This document shows, in pieces, positions 13,617 to 21,518 of a DNA stretch of 37,379 nt (its first letter is position 1; each line of letters opens with the position of its first letter). The notes beneath the pieces are model-generated. The model ran no database searches and had not been told where the DNA came from. It saw only the letters and a list, made by a program, of their open reading frames with translations. The position numbers were made by a program, and so were the translations under genes. This stretch comes from a virus. Location: positions 1 to 37,379 of the IMG/VR virus record IMGVR_UViG_3300045136_000426, one strand, 5' to 3'.

Positions 13617-14161
13617 AACGCAACCCCCTGCGCCTGATCGCGGCCGCCTTGGCCACGCTGCTTTTCCTGGTGACCGTCGCCGGCGCGCAAGAGCCGTCGA
13701 CCGCTGCTCCGGCGCCCAGCTTCGAGGTCGGGTTCAGTTCCAAGAGCGACCGCAGCGCCAAGCCGCTGGCCATCAAGGCGATCGACAGCGCCACGCAGCT
13801 GCTGCTGCTGGCGGCCTATCAGCTCACCGAGCCGGACATCATTCGCGCGCTGCTGCGCGCCAAGCAGCGCGGGGTGGACGTGCGCGTGGTGCTCGACAAA
13901 AGTCTCGCGAAGAAAGAGGCGCCGCAGATCATGCAGCAGGCCGGCATCAGCTGCACGATTCAGCGGCAGTACCAGATCATGCATCACAAGTTCATGGTCA
14001 TCGACAGCCTGAGCATCGAGACCGGCAGCTTCAATTACACGCGCAACGCCGATCGGAACAACGCCGAGAACGCGTTGGTCATCTGGAACGCGCCCAGCGA
14101 ACTGGTCAGCCAGTATCAGATGCAATGGCAGGCGCTGAACGAAGGCGGCACGCCATGCTGA
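13613..14161 (+). CDS. Secreted PLD-superfamily nuclease
   Basis: The 182-residue product has a signal peptide (MKRNPLRLIAAALATLLFLV, cleaved near AGA/QEP) and one HKD motif, HHKFMVID, with H124, K126 and D131, followed by GSFNYT. A single HKD with a leader is the make-up of Nuc-type periplasmic endonucleases, which act as dimers. It would degrade DNA in the periplasm or outside the cell. It sits inside the lysis block between the holin-like gene and the spanins, an uncommon place. ATG 13613 has GGAG upstream and overlaps the previous stop (ATGA). A phospholipase activity is possible but less likely at this size. Confidence 0.8.
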   Translation: MKRNPLRLIAAALATLLFLVTVAGAQEPSTAAPAPSFEVGFSSKSDRSAKPLAIKAIDSATQLLLLAAYQLTEPDIIRALLRAKQRGVDVRVVLDKSLAKKEAPQIMQQAGISCTIQRQYQIMHHKFMVIDSLSIETGSFNYTRNADRNNAENALVIWNAPSELVSQYQMQWQALNEGGTPC

Positions 14162-14775
14162 TGGTCGAGCTGCTGCTGTCGATCGCGATCTGGGCCGTGT
14201 TCGCGCCGCTGACGGTAGCGCTAACGATCATCACCTGGCTGATTTCGCCGCTGCTTCCGATGTTCACGATGACGGCCGCTGACGGCCACCGGTGGCTGGT
14301 CAAGCCGTTGCGCTGGTTCCAGACGCATGACGCGCCGCTGGACGAGATGTGGAAGAGCGGCCAGTACGATGCCGCGCTGCCCACGGGGCTTGCGGCACGC
14401 GCACGCGCCGGCAACAGGCCGGCGCAGTACCGCTGCGAGGCCGCGTGGCTGCGGCGCAACTCCGCCTACGGGTTCGCGCACTATGCATTCGGCTTCCAGG
14501 CAGTTGTTCACCTTGCAGGCGACTTCATCGTGCCGCCCACAGTGCTCTGGCACGTGCAGCGCGGCCGGTGGGACAGCGGCCGCAGCAACCTTGAGCTGCT
14601 GGTGATCGAAAGAGCCGACGGCGCAGTAGCTTGGATGCTCAACGCGCAATGGTTCTACATGACCACGCGCTTCGTGCGTATCCGCTTCGGCTGGAAGCTG
14701 GAGCGCACGGACGCCGACGGCCGCCGCATGATCGCGGCGCATGTCAATCCGGTGCGTCCGTGGAGCGCAGCATGA
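14155..14775 (+). CDS. Conserved phage membrane-anchored protein in lysis block
   Basis: The 206-residue protein begins with a long hydrophobic part (LLLSIAIWAVFAPLTVALTI, then WLISPLLPMFTM, about 4-42), likely two passes, followed by a soluble region rich in W, R and Y. RCEAAWLRRNSAYGFAHYAF is a block I associate with uncharacterised phage proteins found near lysis or tail genes. Function is unknown. ATG 14155 (AAGG nine bases upstream) is preferred; ATG 14161, overlapping the PLD stop as TGATG, is the alternative. A longer frame upstream from 13594 is only a shadow of the PLD gene. Confidence 0.6.
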   Translation: MLMVELLLSIAIWAVFAPLTVALTIITWLISPLLPMFTMTAADGHRWLVKPLRWFQTHDAPLDEMWKSGQYDAALPTGLAARARAGNRPAQYRCEAAWLRRNSAYGFAHYAFGFQAVVHLAGDFIVPPTVLWHVQRGRWDSGRSNLELLVIERADGAVAWMLNAQWFYMTTRFVRIRFGWKLERTDADGRRMIAAHVNPVRPWSAA

Positions 14776-15326
14776 CGGCGCTGGCAGCCTTGCTCGGCAG
14801 CATTCGCGGCTGGCTCATCGTCGGGCTGATCGCCGCGATCGTGGCCGCATCGTGGTGGGGCGTTCGCGAGATCGAGCGCGGCGGCTACGAGCGCGCGCGC
14901 CGCGAAGACGCTCTGGCGCGCGAGAAGGCGAACGAGCGCATCCGCGAGCTGGAGCGTTTCAACGCCGCTGCCGGCCGCGTGGTGGAGACGCGGTACGTGC
15001 AACGCACACGCCAGCTCGAGCTGGATGCCCAACAACGCGAGGCTTTGGCTCATGACTACATCCGTACGCACCCTGATTCTTTTACTTGTGCCGTCGATGC
15101 TGACGGCCTGCGCCTCTGGAACGGCGCCAACGCTGGTGAGTCTGCCGTGCAGCCCGCCCCCCAGCCTGACCGAGCCGTGCCCGCCGCCCCCGCCCGCAGC
15201 CGATGGCCGTTTCGCGACGCTGTACATGAATCACCTGCAGGCCATGAAGTACGCGCGAACGTGCCGGGCGCGTCACGCCGAGTTGTCGGCGTGGGTGAGC
15301 GCGAGCTGCTCGTCGGGCAGCCCTAA
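14772..15326 (+). CDS. Rz: Rz-like inner-membrane spanin
   Basis: The 184-residue protein has one N-terminal membrane helix (WLIVGLIAAIVAASWWGV, about 14-31) followed by a long charged, coiled-coil-like segment (residues 32-95), the usual form of an i-spanin. It spans the periplasm to join the outer-membrane lipoprotein encoded in the overlapping frame and fuses the two membranes at the end of lysis. The C-terminal part, where Rz1 overlaps, is proline-rich and low in complexity. ATG 14772 overlaps the previous stop as ATGA. Confidence 0.75.
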   Translation: MTALAALLGSIRGWLIVGLIAAIVAASWWGVREIERGGYERARREDALAREKANERIRELERFNAAAGRVVETRYVQRTRQLELDAQQREALAHDYIRTHPDSFTCAVDADGLRLWNGANAGESAVQPAPQPDRAVPAAPARSRWPFRDAVHESPAGHEVRANVPGASRRVVGVGERELLVGQP

Positions 15327-15345
15327 ATCAGAAAAAAGCCGATGA
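15052..15345 (+). CDS. Rz1: Rz1-like outer-membrane lipoprotein spanin, nested in Rz
   Basis: The frame lies almost wholly inside Rz in another phase. The 97-residue product has a lipoprotein signal peptide ending in the lipobox LTAC (C20) and a proline-rich mature part (CSPPPSLTEPCPPPPPAADG), both hallmarks of o-spanins. Mature length is somewhat above lambda Rz1. Its stop extends 19 bp past Rz. ATG 15052 is chosen because it starts the signal peptide. Confidence 0.8.
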   Translation: MTTSVRTLILLLVPSMLTACASGTAPTLVSLPCSPPPSLTEPCPPPPPAADGRFATLYMNHLQAMKYARTCRARHAELSAWVSASCSSGSPKSEKSR

Positions 15346-15482
15346 AACCGGTTCTAAACCCTCTCGATCCGAGTTCCGCGTGTTTGGTGGGTGTGCCTCT
15401 TTGCGGAGTCGGCACCGGTGGCGGTAACGTCACAGGCACACTCACCGCCCTCGATCAACGGCCATGCCTGCAGCCATCCTGA
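15342..15482 (+). CDS. Possible 46-residue ORF after Rz1
   Basis: ATG 15342 overlaps the Rz1 stop (ATGA) and the stop at 15480-15482 lies inside the next gene. The product (starting MKPVLNPLDPSSACLVGVPL, then CGVGTGGG) is glycine- and cysteine-containing and has no recognised domain. The junctions fit this operon, but third codon positions are less GC-rich than in neighbours and the ribosome site is weak. Confidence 0.35.
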   Translation: MKPVLNPLDPSSACLVGVPLCGVGTGGGNVTGTLTALDQRPCLQPS

Positions 15483-15772
15483 AGCGCCCCGCCGAGAAGT
15501 TCAGCCTGGCGTTCAGCTTTGCCGATGTGCTGACATCCGGCGAGACAATTTCCAGTGTCGCAGTCTCGGTGTCGGCGCGCAAGGCGCTGGATAGTGCACC
15601 CGCGGCGATGATCGCGGCGGCGGCCAGCATCGACGTGGCGAACAAGGCCGTGCTGCAGCCGATGCAGGGCGGTGTGGACAACGAGGACTATGTATGGCTG
15701 TGCACCGCCACACTGAGCAGCGGCCGGGTATTGCAGAAAAAGCTGCTGGTCGCGGTGCGAGCGGCAGGGTGA
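15464..15772 (+). CDS. Small phage protein, probably beta-sandwich
   Basis: The 102-residue product alternates short strands (KFSLAFSFADVLTSGETISS, then VAVSV; YVWLCTATLSSGRVLQKKLL). The pattern 'GETI ... T.SGR ... L.V' is one I associate with small Ig-like proteins that precede structural genes in many phages. Role unknown; possibly a minor structural or adhesion protein. The ribosome site is weak, so translation may depend on the upstream ORF. Confidence 0.55.
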   Translation: MPAAILKRPAEKFSLAFSFADVLTSGETISSVAVSVSARKALDSAPAAMIAAAASIDVANKAVLQPMQGGVDNEDYVWLCTATLSSGRVLQKKLLVAVRAAG

Positions 15773-15786
15773 CGATAGGGGATGCA

Positions 15787-16143
15787 GTGGATTTCCATCT
15801 GAATTTTGGCGAGGTGCTGACCATTGCCTTCACCGCCATCGGTGCCATCTGGGCGCTGATGAAGATGATCGCGCGCCATCAGGAGCAGGCGCTTCAGGTG
15901 CAATTCCGGTCGTTCAACGAGCAGCTGCGGGAGATGACCGACGAAGTCAAGCAGGACCGCGACGCCACGCAGCGCATCGAGCGTGATCTGTTCGCGCTGC
16001 GCGCCGAGCTGCCGCGCGACTATGTCCGCCGTGACGACTTCGTGCGCGTGATCGGCGAGGTGAACACCAAGATCGACAACATGGCCCTGCGCGTGGAGCG
16101 CGCCATTCTGCAGAACCGGGTGGGCAGCACCAATGACAATTGA
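15787..16143 (+). CDS. Mu gp25-like protein (DUF2730)
   Basis: The 118-residue product has an N-terminal membrane segment (VLTIAFTAIGAIWALMKMIA, about 10-29) and a long charged coiled coil, the form of Mu gp25/DUF2730 proteins that sit just before the terminase genes. Function unknown. GTG 15787 is preferred because AGGGG lies five bases upstream; GTG 15769, overlapping the previous stop as GTGA, is the alternative. Confidence 0.7.
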   Translation: MDFHLNFGEVLTIAFTAIGAIWALMKMIARHQEQALQVQFRSFNEQLREMTDEVKQDRDATQRIERDLFALRAELPRDYVRRDDFVRVIGEVNTKIDNMALRVERAILQNRVGSTNDN

Positions 16144-16444
16144 TCACCACAAGCAGCGCCGCGAGGCGATCCGCTGGCACCTGCTCAGCGCCATCAATGT
16201 GTCGCGGCCCGTGGCGCCCTACACCGAGGCGCTGTTGCCGATCATCCAGGCGGTGTACCGCGACGCTACGCACGCCGAGATCCGGCGCGAGCTCGACTAC
16301 CTCGAAGAGCGCGAACTGGTCAAGATCACCAAGGATCCGATGGACCGCTGGATCGTCGATCTCACTCGGCATGGCATCGACGTTGTCGAGTACACCGTCG
16401 CAGTCGACGCGGGCATCTCGCGCCCGCTCATCACGCAGGCGTGA
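16133..16444 (+). CDS. Mu gp26-like winged-helix protein
   Basis: The 103-residue protein has helices (REAIRWHLLSAINVSRP, then ALLPIIQAVYRDATHAEIRR) followed by LDYLEERELVKITKDPMDRW and a closing TRHGIDVVEYT, which reads as a winged helix with a beta wing. It occupies the slot of Mu gp26 between gp25 and gp27 and probably binds DNA or helps packaging. It overlaps the upstream gene by 11 bp. Confidence 0.7.
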   Translation: MTIDHHKQRREAIRWHLLSAINVSRPVAPYTEALLPIIQAVYRDATHAEIRRELDYLEERELVKITKDPMDRWIVDLTRHGIDVVEYTVAVDAGISRPLITQA

Positions 16445-16447
16445 GTC

Positions 16448-16981
16448 ATGCCGCGCAAGAGCAAGATCAACGACCTGCCAGTCGAGCTGCGAGAGTGGCT
16501 CGACGCTGAGCTGATTCGCCGTGGCTTCAAAGACTATGTGCAGCTGGCGCAAGCGCTGAAGGCGCAGGGCCACGATATCGGCAAGAACGTCGTGTGGCGA
16601 CACGGCAACCTGCTTGAAAAGCGCATGTCGCAGCTGAAGGTCGCCAGCGAACAGGCCAAGGCGCTGGTCACGGCTTCGCCCGACGAGGCCGGCGACATGA
16701 GCGAGGCGCTGCTGCGGCTGATGCAGGAAAAGCTGTTCCAGCTGCTGATGGAGATGGATGTCGACCCCGACTCCGCCAGCCTTGGCTCGATCGCCAAGGC
16801 CTTGGCACCGCTCATGCGCGCCAGCATCGCGCAGAAGAAGTACGCCGCCGAGGTGAAGGCCAAGGTCGGCGAGCAGCTGGCCAAGCTGCAGGCTCAAGCC
16901 GAGGGCGAGCATGGCGACAGGCGCGAGGCCGCGCTGGCCATGTTGCAGCGCGTGCGCGCCGTCTATGAGGGAGCACTGTGA
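16448..16981 (+). CDS. Terminase small subunit-like protein (Mu gp27, DUF3486)
   Basis: The 177-residue product matches DUF3486: KINDLPVELREWLDAELIRR at the start, then an HTH-like part (YVQLAQALKAQGHDIGKNVV) and a long helical C-terminal half. Mu gp27 is regarded as the small terminase partner that recognises phage DNA for packaging. It is directly followed by the large subunit, with the GTG start overlapping its TGA. Confidence 0.85.
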   Translation: MPRKSKINDLPVELREWLDAELIRRGFKDYVQLAQALKAQGHDIGKNVVWRHGNLLEKRMSQLKVASEQAKALVTASPDEAGDMSEALLRLMQEKLFQLLMEMDVDPDSASLGSIAKALAPLMRASIAQKKYAAEVKAKVGEQLAKLQAQAEGEHGDRREAALAMLQRVRAVYEGAL

Positions 16982-18303
16982 GCGATGCGGTGCTCTATCC
17001 GTATCAGCGCGCCTGGCTCAAGGACAAGGCGCGGTTCAAACTCGGCAAGTTCGCGCGCCAGACCGGCAAGAGCTTCACCACGACGCTAGAGATCACCGAC
17101 GACGTCTACGAGGCCGAGCTCACTGGTCGGCGCTCTCCGTGGGTCATGCTCAGCCGCGGTGAGCGCCAGGCCATCGAACTGATCGAGGAAGGCGTCGAGC
17201 GCCACATTCGTGCGTATGAGGCGGTGATGCGCAACCCCGGCCGCGAGACCCTGGAGTGGTACGACGAGGACAGCGGCATCAAGCGCCGCGGCCTGCAGCT
17301 GATCTTTCCGCACGGCAACAAGATTAGCGCATTGCCGGCGAACCCTGACACCGCGCGCGGCTTCAGTGCGAACATGTACTTCGACGAGTTTGCATTCCAC
17401 AAGGACAGCCGCAAGATCTGGGCCGCCGCCTTCCCGATCATCAGCGCCGGCTGGCGCGTGCGCGTGACTAGTACGCCCAACGGCAAGGCCAACAAGTTCT
17501 ACGACCTGGCTACCGACGCCAGCGGCACCTGGTCGCGGCACGAAGTCGATATCTACCGCGCCGTGGCCGAAGGCCTGCCGCGCGACATTGAAGAACTGCG
17601 CCGCGGCTTGATGGACGACGATATCTGGGCGCAGGAGTACGAGCTGCAGTGGCTCGACGAAGCCAGCGCCTGGCTGAGCTACGACCTGATCAACAGCGTC
17701 GAGCACGATCACGCCGGGCTACCGGAGCACTACGCCGGCGGCTCGTGCTTCGTCGGCTGCGACATCGGCCGCCGCAACGACAACTTCGTGCTGTATGTGC
17801 TCGAGCTCGTGGGCGACGTGCTGTGGCAGCGCGAGCTCATCGTGCGGCGGCGCATCAGTTTCGCCGAGCAGGACTTCCTGATCGACGATGTGTTCAACCG
17901 CTACAACGTGATGCGGCTGTGCATGGACCAGACCGGCATGGGCGAAAAAATGGTCGAGGACGCCCAGCGCCGCCACGGCACGCACCGCGTAGAGGGCGTG
18001 CTGTTCACCGGCGTCAACAAGCAGGCGCTGGCCAACGGTATCAAGCAGGCCTTCGAGGATCGCAGGCTGCGCATCGCGACCGGCGACGACAAGCTGCGCA
18101 GCGACCTACATGCGGTGAAGAAGACCACGAGCGCCACCGGCGCGCCGCGCTTCGATGCCGACGCCGACGACAACGGCCACGCCGACCGCTTCTGGGCACT
18201 GGCGCTGGCGATCAATGCGCAGGCTACGAACAAGGGGCCGGTGCGCGTCAGCAGCCGCCCGAGGCCGGGCCGCAACCTGTTGGCGGGGTATCTCCTCACA
18301 TGA
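16978..18303 (+). CDS. Terminase large subunit (Mu gp28-like)
   Basis: The 441-residue packaging motor has an ATPase part with a Walker A-like RQTGKS (27-32), Walker B YFDEF with D136-E137, and a coupling motif TSTPNG (about 165-169). The RNase H-like nuclease part has D262 (CDIGRR), D317 (CMDQTG) and D403 (NGHADRF) as likely metal ligands. It cuts and pumps DNA into proheads by the headful mode used in Mu, including flanking host DNA. It is shorter than Mu gp28 (551). The start is GTG 16978, overlapping the gp27 stop. Confidence 0.92.
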   Translation: MSDAVLYPYQRAWLKDKARFKLGKFARQTGKSFTTTLEITDDVYEAELTGRRSPWVMLSRGERQAIELIEEGVERHIRAYEAVMRNPGRETLEWYDEDSGIKRRGLQLIFPHGNKISALPANPDTARGFSANMYFDEFAFHKDSRKIWAAAFPIISAGWRVRVTSTPNGKANKFYDLATDASGTWSRHEVDIYRAVAEGLPRDIEELRRGLMDDDIWAQEYELQWLDEASAWLSYDLINSVEHDHAGLPEHYAGGSCFVGCDIGRRNDNFVLYVLELVGDVLWQRELIVRRRISFAEQDFLIDDVFNRYNVMRLCMDQTGMGEKMVEDAQRRHGTHRVEGVLFTGVNKQALANGIKQAFEDRRLRIATGDDKLRSDLHAVKKTTSATGAPRFDADADDNGHADRFWALALAINAQATNKGPVRVSSRPRPGRNLLAGYLLT

Positions 18304-18470
18304 AAGCGCACCAAAGCAGTGCGACCGATTTTCCGGCCCCAGGAGCCGCGATCGCACCCCCCGGAGTTACCCACGGTCGAGCCGATGTCCGATCGGCCCG
18401 TCTTAATGCCTTCTTAATGCCTCATCGTCGATTTGCGTTTGGTGCCGACCTGGGAGTTTTGACATGCTGA
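18300..18470 (+). CDS. Doubtful 56-residue ORF between terminase and portal genes
   Basis: ATG 18300 overlaps the terminase stop as ATGA and its own stop lies just inside the portal start, so both junctions look coupled. The product (starting MKAHQSSATDFPAPGAA) has no recognised domain and its third codon positions are not GC-rich. The bases include a short tandem repeat, CTTAATGCCTTCTTAATGCC (18400-18419). It may be only an untranslated leader for the portal gene, whose GGGAG site lies at its end. Confidence 0.22.
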   Translation: MKAHQSSATDFPAPGAAIAPPGVTHGRADVRSARLNAFLMPHRRFAFGADLGVLTC

Positions 18471-19969
18471 CGCCCGAAACCCTGAATTCCGGCCGATTTG
18501 TTGCCGAATTGCAACAGAGCAAACCGCTGGACGAAACGGCCGGCCACATCGCCACGCGGCAGACGGCCTGGGAGCTGACGAGCTTTTTCAACCTGCTGCC
18601 CAACCCGGACGAAGTGCTGCGCAAGATGGGCGTGAGCATCAAGGTCTATAACGACATCAAGAGCGAGGCCATCGTCAAGGGGCTGGTGGCGCGTCGCGAA
18701 GGCTCCGTGAAAAGCATGGAGCGTGGCTTCGATCGCGGCACAGCGAGCTCGCGCGTGGCCAAGAACCTCAAGGCGATTTTCGACGATCTGGATCATGCGC
18801 AGATCATTGAGGAAGGTCTGGACGGTGCCTTCAAGGGTTATGCCGTGTTCGAGGTCATCTGGGGCAAAGTCGGCAGCCTGCTCGTGCCAACCGGTGTCGT
18901 GGCCAAGCCGCAGCAATGGTTCGGCTTCGATCCGACGAACCGGCTGGTCTACCGCACGCGCAGCGCGCCGCTGGGCGAACCGGTACCAGACCGCAAGTTC
19001 ATCTGCATCGGCAAGAAGCGCACCTATGCCAATCCGTACGGCGAGGCTGATTTCGCCGCCTGCTTTTGGCCCGTGACGTTCAAGCGCGGCGGCCTGAAGT
19101 TTTGGGTGCAATTCACCGAGAAGTACGGCACGCCGTGGGCAATCGGCAAGCAGCCGCGGAACGCGAGCAAGGCCGACACCGAGCAACTGGCCGATCAGCT
19201 GGAGCAGATGGTGCAGGATGCGGTCGCCGTGGTGCCCGACGATTCATCGGTGGAGCTGGTGACGCTGAACACCTCCAGCAACGCCGAGCTGTACGAAAAG
19301 CTGTTGATGTTCTGCCGCGGCGAGGTGTCGATCGCGCTGCTCGGAAACAATCAGACCGTGGAGATGCAAAGCAACAAGGCCAGCGCGGCGAGCGGTCAGG
19401 AGGTCGAGCATTACATCCGCGATGCGGACGCGATGATGTTGGGCCAGCTATACAACCAGCTGGCGCTGTGGACCGCTCAATTGAACTTCGGCGACGTCGA
19501 ACTGCCCAAGTGGGAGTTCTGGGAGCAGGAGGAGGTCGACGAGACGCTGGCGAACCGCGACCGCACCCTGGCGCAGGCCGGCGTGACGTTCACGCCGGCG
19601 TACTGGAAGCGCACCTACAAGCTCGAAGACGGCGACATCACCGAGCGCACGTCGCCCGTGGATGGCAACGCGCCGCCAGTCGGCGGCAGCACCACCGACT
19701 TCGCTGACGCCGATATGCCGCCCGACCAGGCCGCGCTCGATGCGGCGGTGGCCAAGCTGCCGAAAGACGAGCTGCAGGCAGCCATGAAAGCGCTCATCGA
19801 GCCGGCGTTGAAGGCCATCGCTGCGGCGCAAACGCCCGACGAGGTGCGCCAGGCGCTCGAAGATGCATGGCCGGACATGGACGCCGGCAAGCTCGACGGT
19901 CTGATGAAGCGCGCCTACTTTGTGGCCGATCTGCTGGGCCGCGCCAGCGTCAAGGCAGAGGCGGCCTGA
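18464..19969 (+). CDS. Portal protein (Mu gp29, DUF935)
   Basis: The 501-residue protein matches DUF935 portal proteins. Features include the opening TRQTAWELTSFFNLLPNPDE, the core YAVFEVIWGK and FKRGGLKFWVQFTEKYGTPW, and LLGNNQTVEMQSNKASAASG further on. The C-terminal third is helical and Ala/Asp-rich. It forms the ring at the capsid vertex through which DNA passes. ATG 18464 has GGGAG eight bases upstream. Confidence 0.93.
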   Translation: MLTPETLNSGRFVAELQQSKPLDETAGHIATRQTAWELTSFFNLLPNPDEVLRKMGVSIKVYNDIKSEAIVKGLVARREGSVKSMERGFDRGTASSRVAKNLKAIFDDLDHAQIIEEGLDGAFKGYAVFEVIWGKVGSLLVPTGVVAKPQQWFGFDPTNRLVYRTRSAPLGEPVPDRKFICIGKKRTYANPYGEADFAACFWPVTFKRGGLKFWVQFTEKYGTPWAIGKQPRNASKADTEQLADQLEQMVQDAVAVVPDDSSVELVTLNTSSNAELYEKLLMFCRGEVSIALLGNNQTVEMQSNKASAASGQEVEHYIRDADAMMLGQLYNQLALWTAQLNFGDVELPKWEFWEQEEVDETLANRDRTLAQAGVTFTPAYWKRTYKLEDGDITERTSPVDGNAPPVGGSTTDFADADMPPDQAALDAAVAKLPKDELQAAMKALIEPALKAIAAAQTPDEVRQALEDAWPDMDAGKLDGLMKRAYFVADLLGRASVKAEAA

Positions 19970-19996
19970 TGTCCCTGTGCCAAGGCGGTATGGATC

Positions 19997-21328
19997 GTGA
20001 CTGACATCGACATCAGCTACGCCATCGGTCTGGAGCCGAAGCAGGCGGTCGAGTACTTTTCAAGCAAAGATGCGCAGGTCACCGGCCCGTGGACGGAATG
20101 GCTGGACGCCCAGCACGCGCGCAGCTTCACCGTGGCCAACGTCACCAAGCTGGAGGTGCTGAAGGACATCCAGGACTCGCTCGCGCGGGCGCTCAAGCAG
20201 GGAAAGACGCTCGAGCAATGGAAAGACGACCTGGTACCGATGCTCAAGCGCAAGGGCTGGTGGGGCCGTGACTACTCCACCGATCAGCTGCGCGACGCGG
20301 GACGCCTGAGCGCCGACGGCGAGATCGCCAAGGGCCTGACGCCGGCACGCCTGCGCACGATCTTTCAGACCAACATGCAGAGTGCCTACATGTCCGGGCG
20401 CTACGAGCAGATGGTCGAGCAGGCAGCCGAGCGGCCCTACTGGGAGTATGTGGCCGTGCTCGACTCGCGCACGCGCCCGGCGCACCGCGCACTCAGCGGC
20501 ATGGTGTTTCGCTACGACGACCCGGCGTGGATGGCCTTCTATCCGCCCAATGGCTTCAACTGCCGCTGCCGCGTGCGCAACTTCACGATGAGCGAGCTGC
20601 AGACGCGCGGCAAGACCGTCAGCGCGACGGACAAGAGCAACTTCAAAGCGGTCGACGGCACCACGAAGAGCGGCGACAGCTACACCGTGATGCAGTACTC
20701 CAGCGCGGCGATGCCGGGCGGCAAGTTCGCGCCCGATCCGGGCTTTTCCAACAACCCCGCGCAAACAGCGGCTGTGGAGCGGCTGCTCGACAGCAAAGCC
20801 CGCAACGTGCTGCCGCCCGGCGCGGCCGATGACGTGTTGCGGCAAACGCTGGCAGCGCCGGTGCGGCAGCCGGCGTGGCAGCAGTTCGCACGCGACGCGC
20901 AGGCTGCTTTGCGGCCGGTCGGCGGCGAATTCGCGGTAGGTGTGGCCGATGCGATGGCAGCGGACGAAGCGCGCCGCGGCGGCGCGGCCGTCGGCGACAG
21001 CGCGCTGCTCGTGGTGCCGGACGTCATGATCGCGGGTCGCAAGGGCCGGCGGCACGCCGTCAAAGGCGACGCACTCACACCCGAAGACTGGGCTGCGCTG
21101 CCGCAGGCCTTGGCCAGCCGCAGCGCCGAGTACTTCCTCGACGCCGAGAACCGCACGCTCATCATCACCTTGCCGTCGGCCAGCACGCGCGACGGGCTGT
21201 CCAGTGTGCGTACCGCATGGAAGTCGCCGCGCGACGGCGAGCCGCTCACTCTGGTGCACGCGCAACGCATCGCGCCGGTGAACACCGACCGCAAGCGCTA
21301 CAAGAGGTTGAACAAATCGGAGGAGTAG
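19997..21328 (+). CDS. Head morphogenesis protein (Mu gp30/SPP1 gp7) with likely nuclease tail
   Basis: The 443-residue protein has the SPP1 gp7/Mu F domain in its N-terminal half: TNMQSAYMSGRYEQMV (125-140), LDSRTRPAHRALSGMVF with D156 and H163, and the NGFNCRCRV cysteine pair (C189, C191). This minor head protein helps capsid assembly and may enter cells with DNA. Residues from about 320 to 443 (GRKGRRHAVKGDALTPEDWA, then DAENRTLIITL and LVHAQRI) look like a separate domain of the PBECR type (Barnase/EndoU/ColicinE5/RelE-like), which is often fused to this protein; that part is a lower-confidence call. The start is GTG 19997, 27 bp after the portal stop. Confidence 0.85.
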   Translation: MTDIDISYAIGLEPKQAVEYFSSKDAQVTGPWTEWLDAQHARSFTVANVTKLEVLKDIQDSLARALKQGKTLEQWKDDLVPMLKRKGWWGRDYSTDQLRDAGRLSADGEIAKGLTPARLRTIFQTNMQSAYMSGRYEQMVEQAAERPYWEYVAVLDSRTRPAHRALSGMVFRYDDPAWMAFYPPNGFNCRCRVRNFTMSELQTRGKTVSATDKSNFKAVDGTTKSGDSYTVMQYSSAAMPGGKFAPDPGFSNNPAQTAAVERLLDSKARNVLPPGAADDVLRQTLAAPVRQPAWQQFARDAQAALRPVGGEFAVGVADAMAADEARRGGAAVGDSALLVVPDVMIAGRKGRRHAVKGDALTPEDWAALPQALASRSAEYFLDAENRTLIITLPSASTRDGLSSVRTAWKSPRDGEPLTLVHAQRIAPVNTDRKRYKRLNKSEE

Positions 21329-21518
21329 GAAGGCACGGGGGCAGTGGATGGCGCAGTTTCCCACACAACTAGCGGATGCCCGGTAGCCAGCCCTTGCTGG
21401 ATGTCACCCCGTGTGAAAGCATCGTATCACCCTCTGTCGCCGGTTATATACGGCACGATGTATGTGACGTTGCGCGAGCATCGACTTTCCGTAAATCGAC
21501 TTATAGAGAGCGGAGTAC
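21329..21518. promoter_or_regulatory. 190-bp intergenic stretch inside the structural genes, possible promoter
   Basis: This is by far the largest gap in the late region and is less GC-rich than the genes. It holds a weak hairpin (CCAGC and GCTGG near 21382-21396), a TATATA box (21445-21450), a TTATAG box (21501-21506), and a direct repeat TCGACTT at 21481-21487 and 21496-21502. No good -35 precedes either box, as expected for Mor/C-activated promoters. No gene is seen. Confidence 0.4.

Noticed and set aside
13594-14154. Long N-terminal extension of the membrane protein starting at 14155
   Set aside because: This part is the out-of-frame shadow of the PLD nuclease gene; the real start lies at its end with an AAGG site.
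20060-21364. 434-codon minus-strand frame opposite the head morphogenesis gene
   Set aside because: It is antisense to a clear SPP1 gp7-type gene and has no recognisable domain or operon partner.
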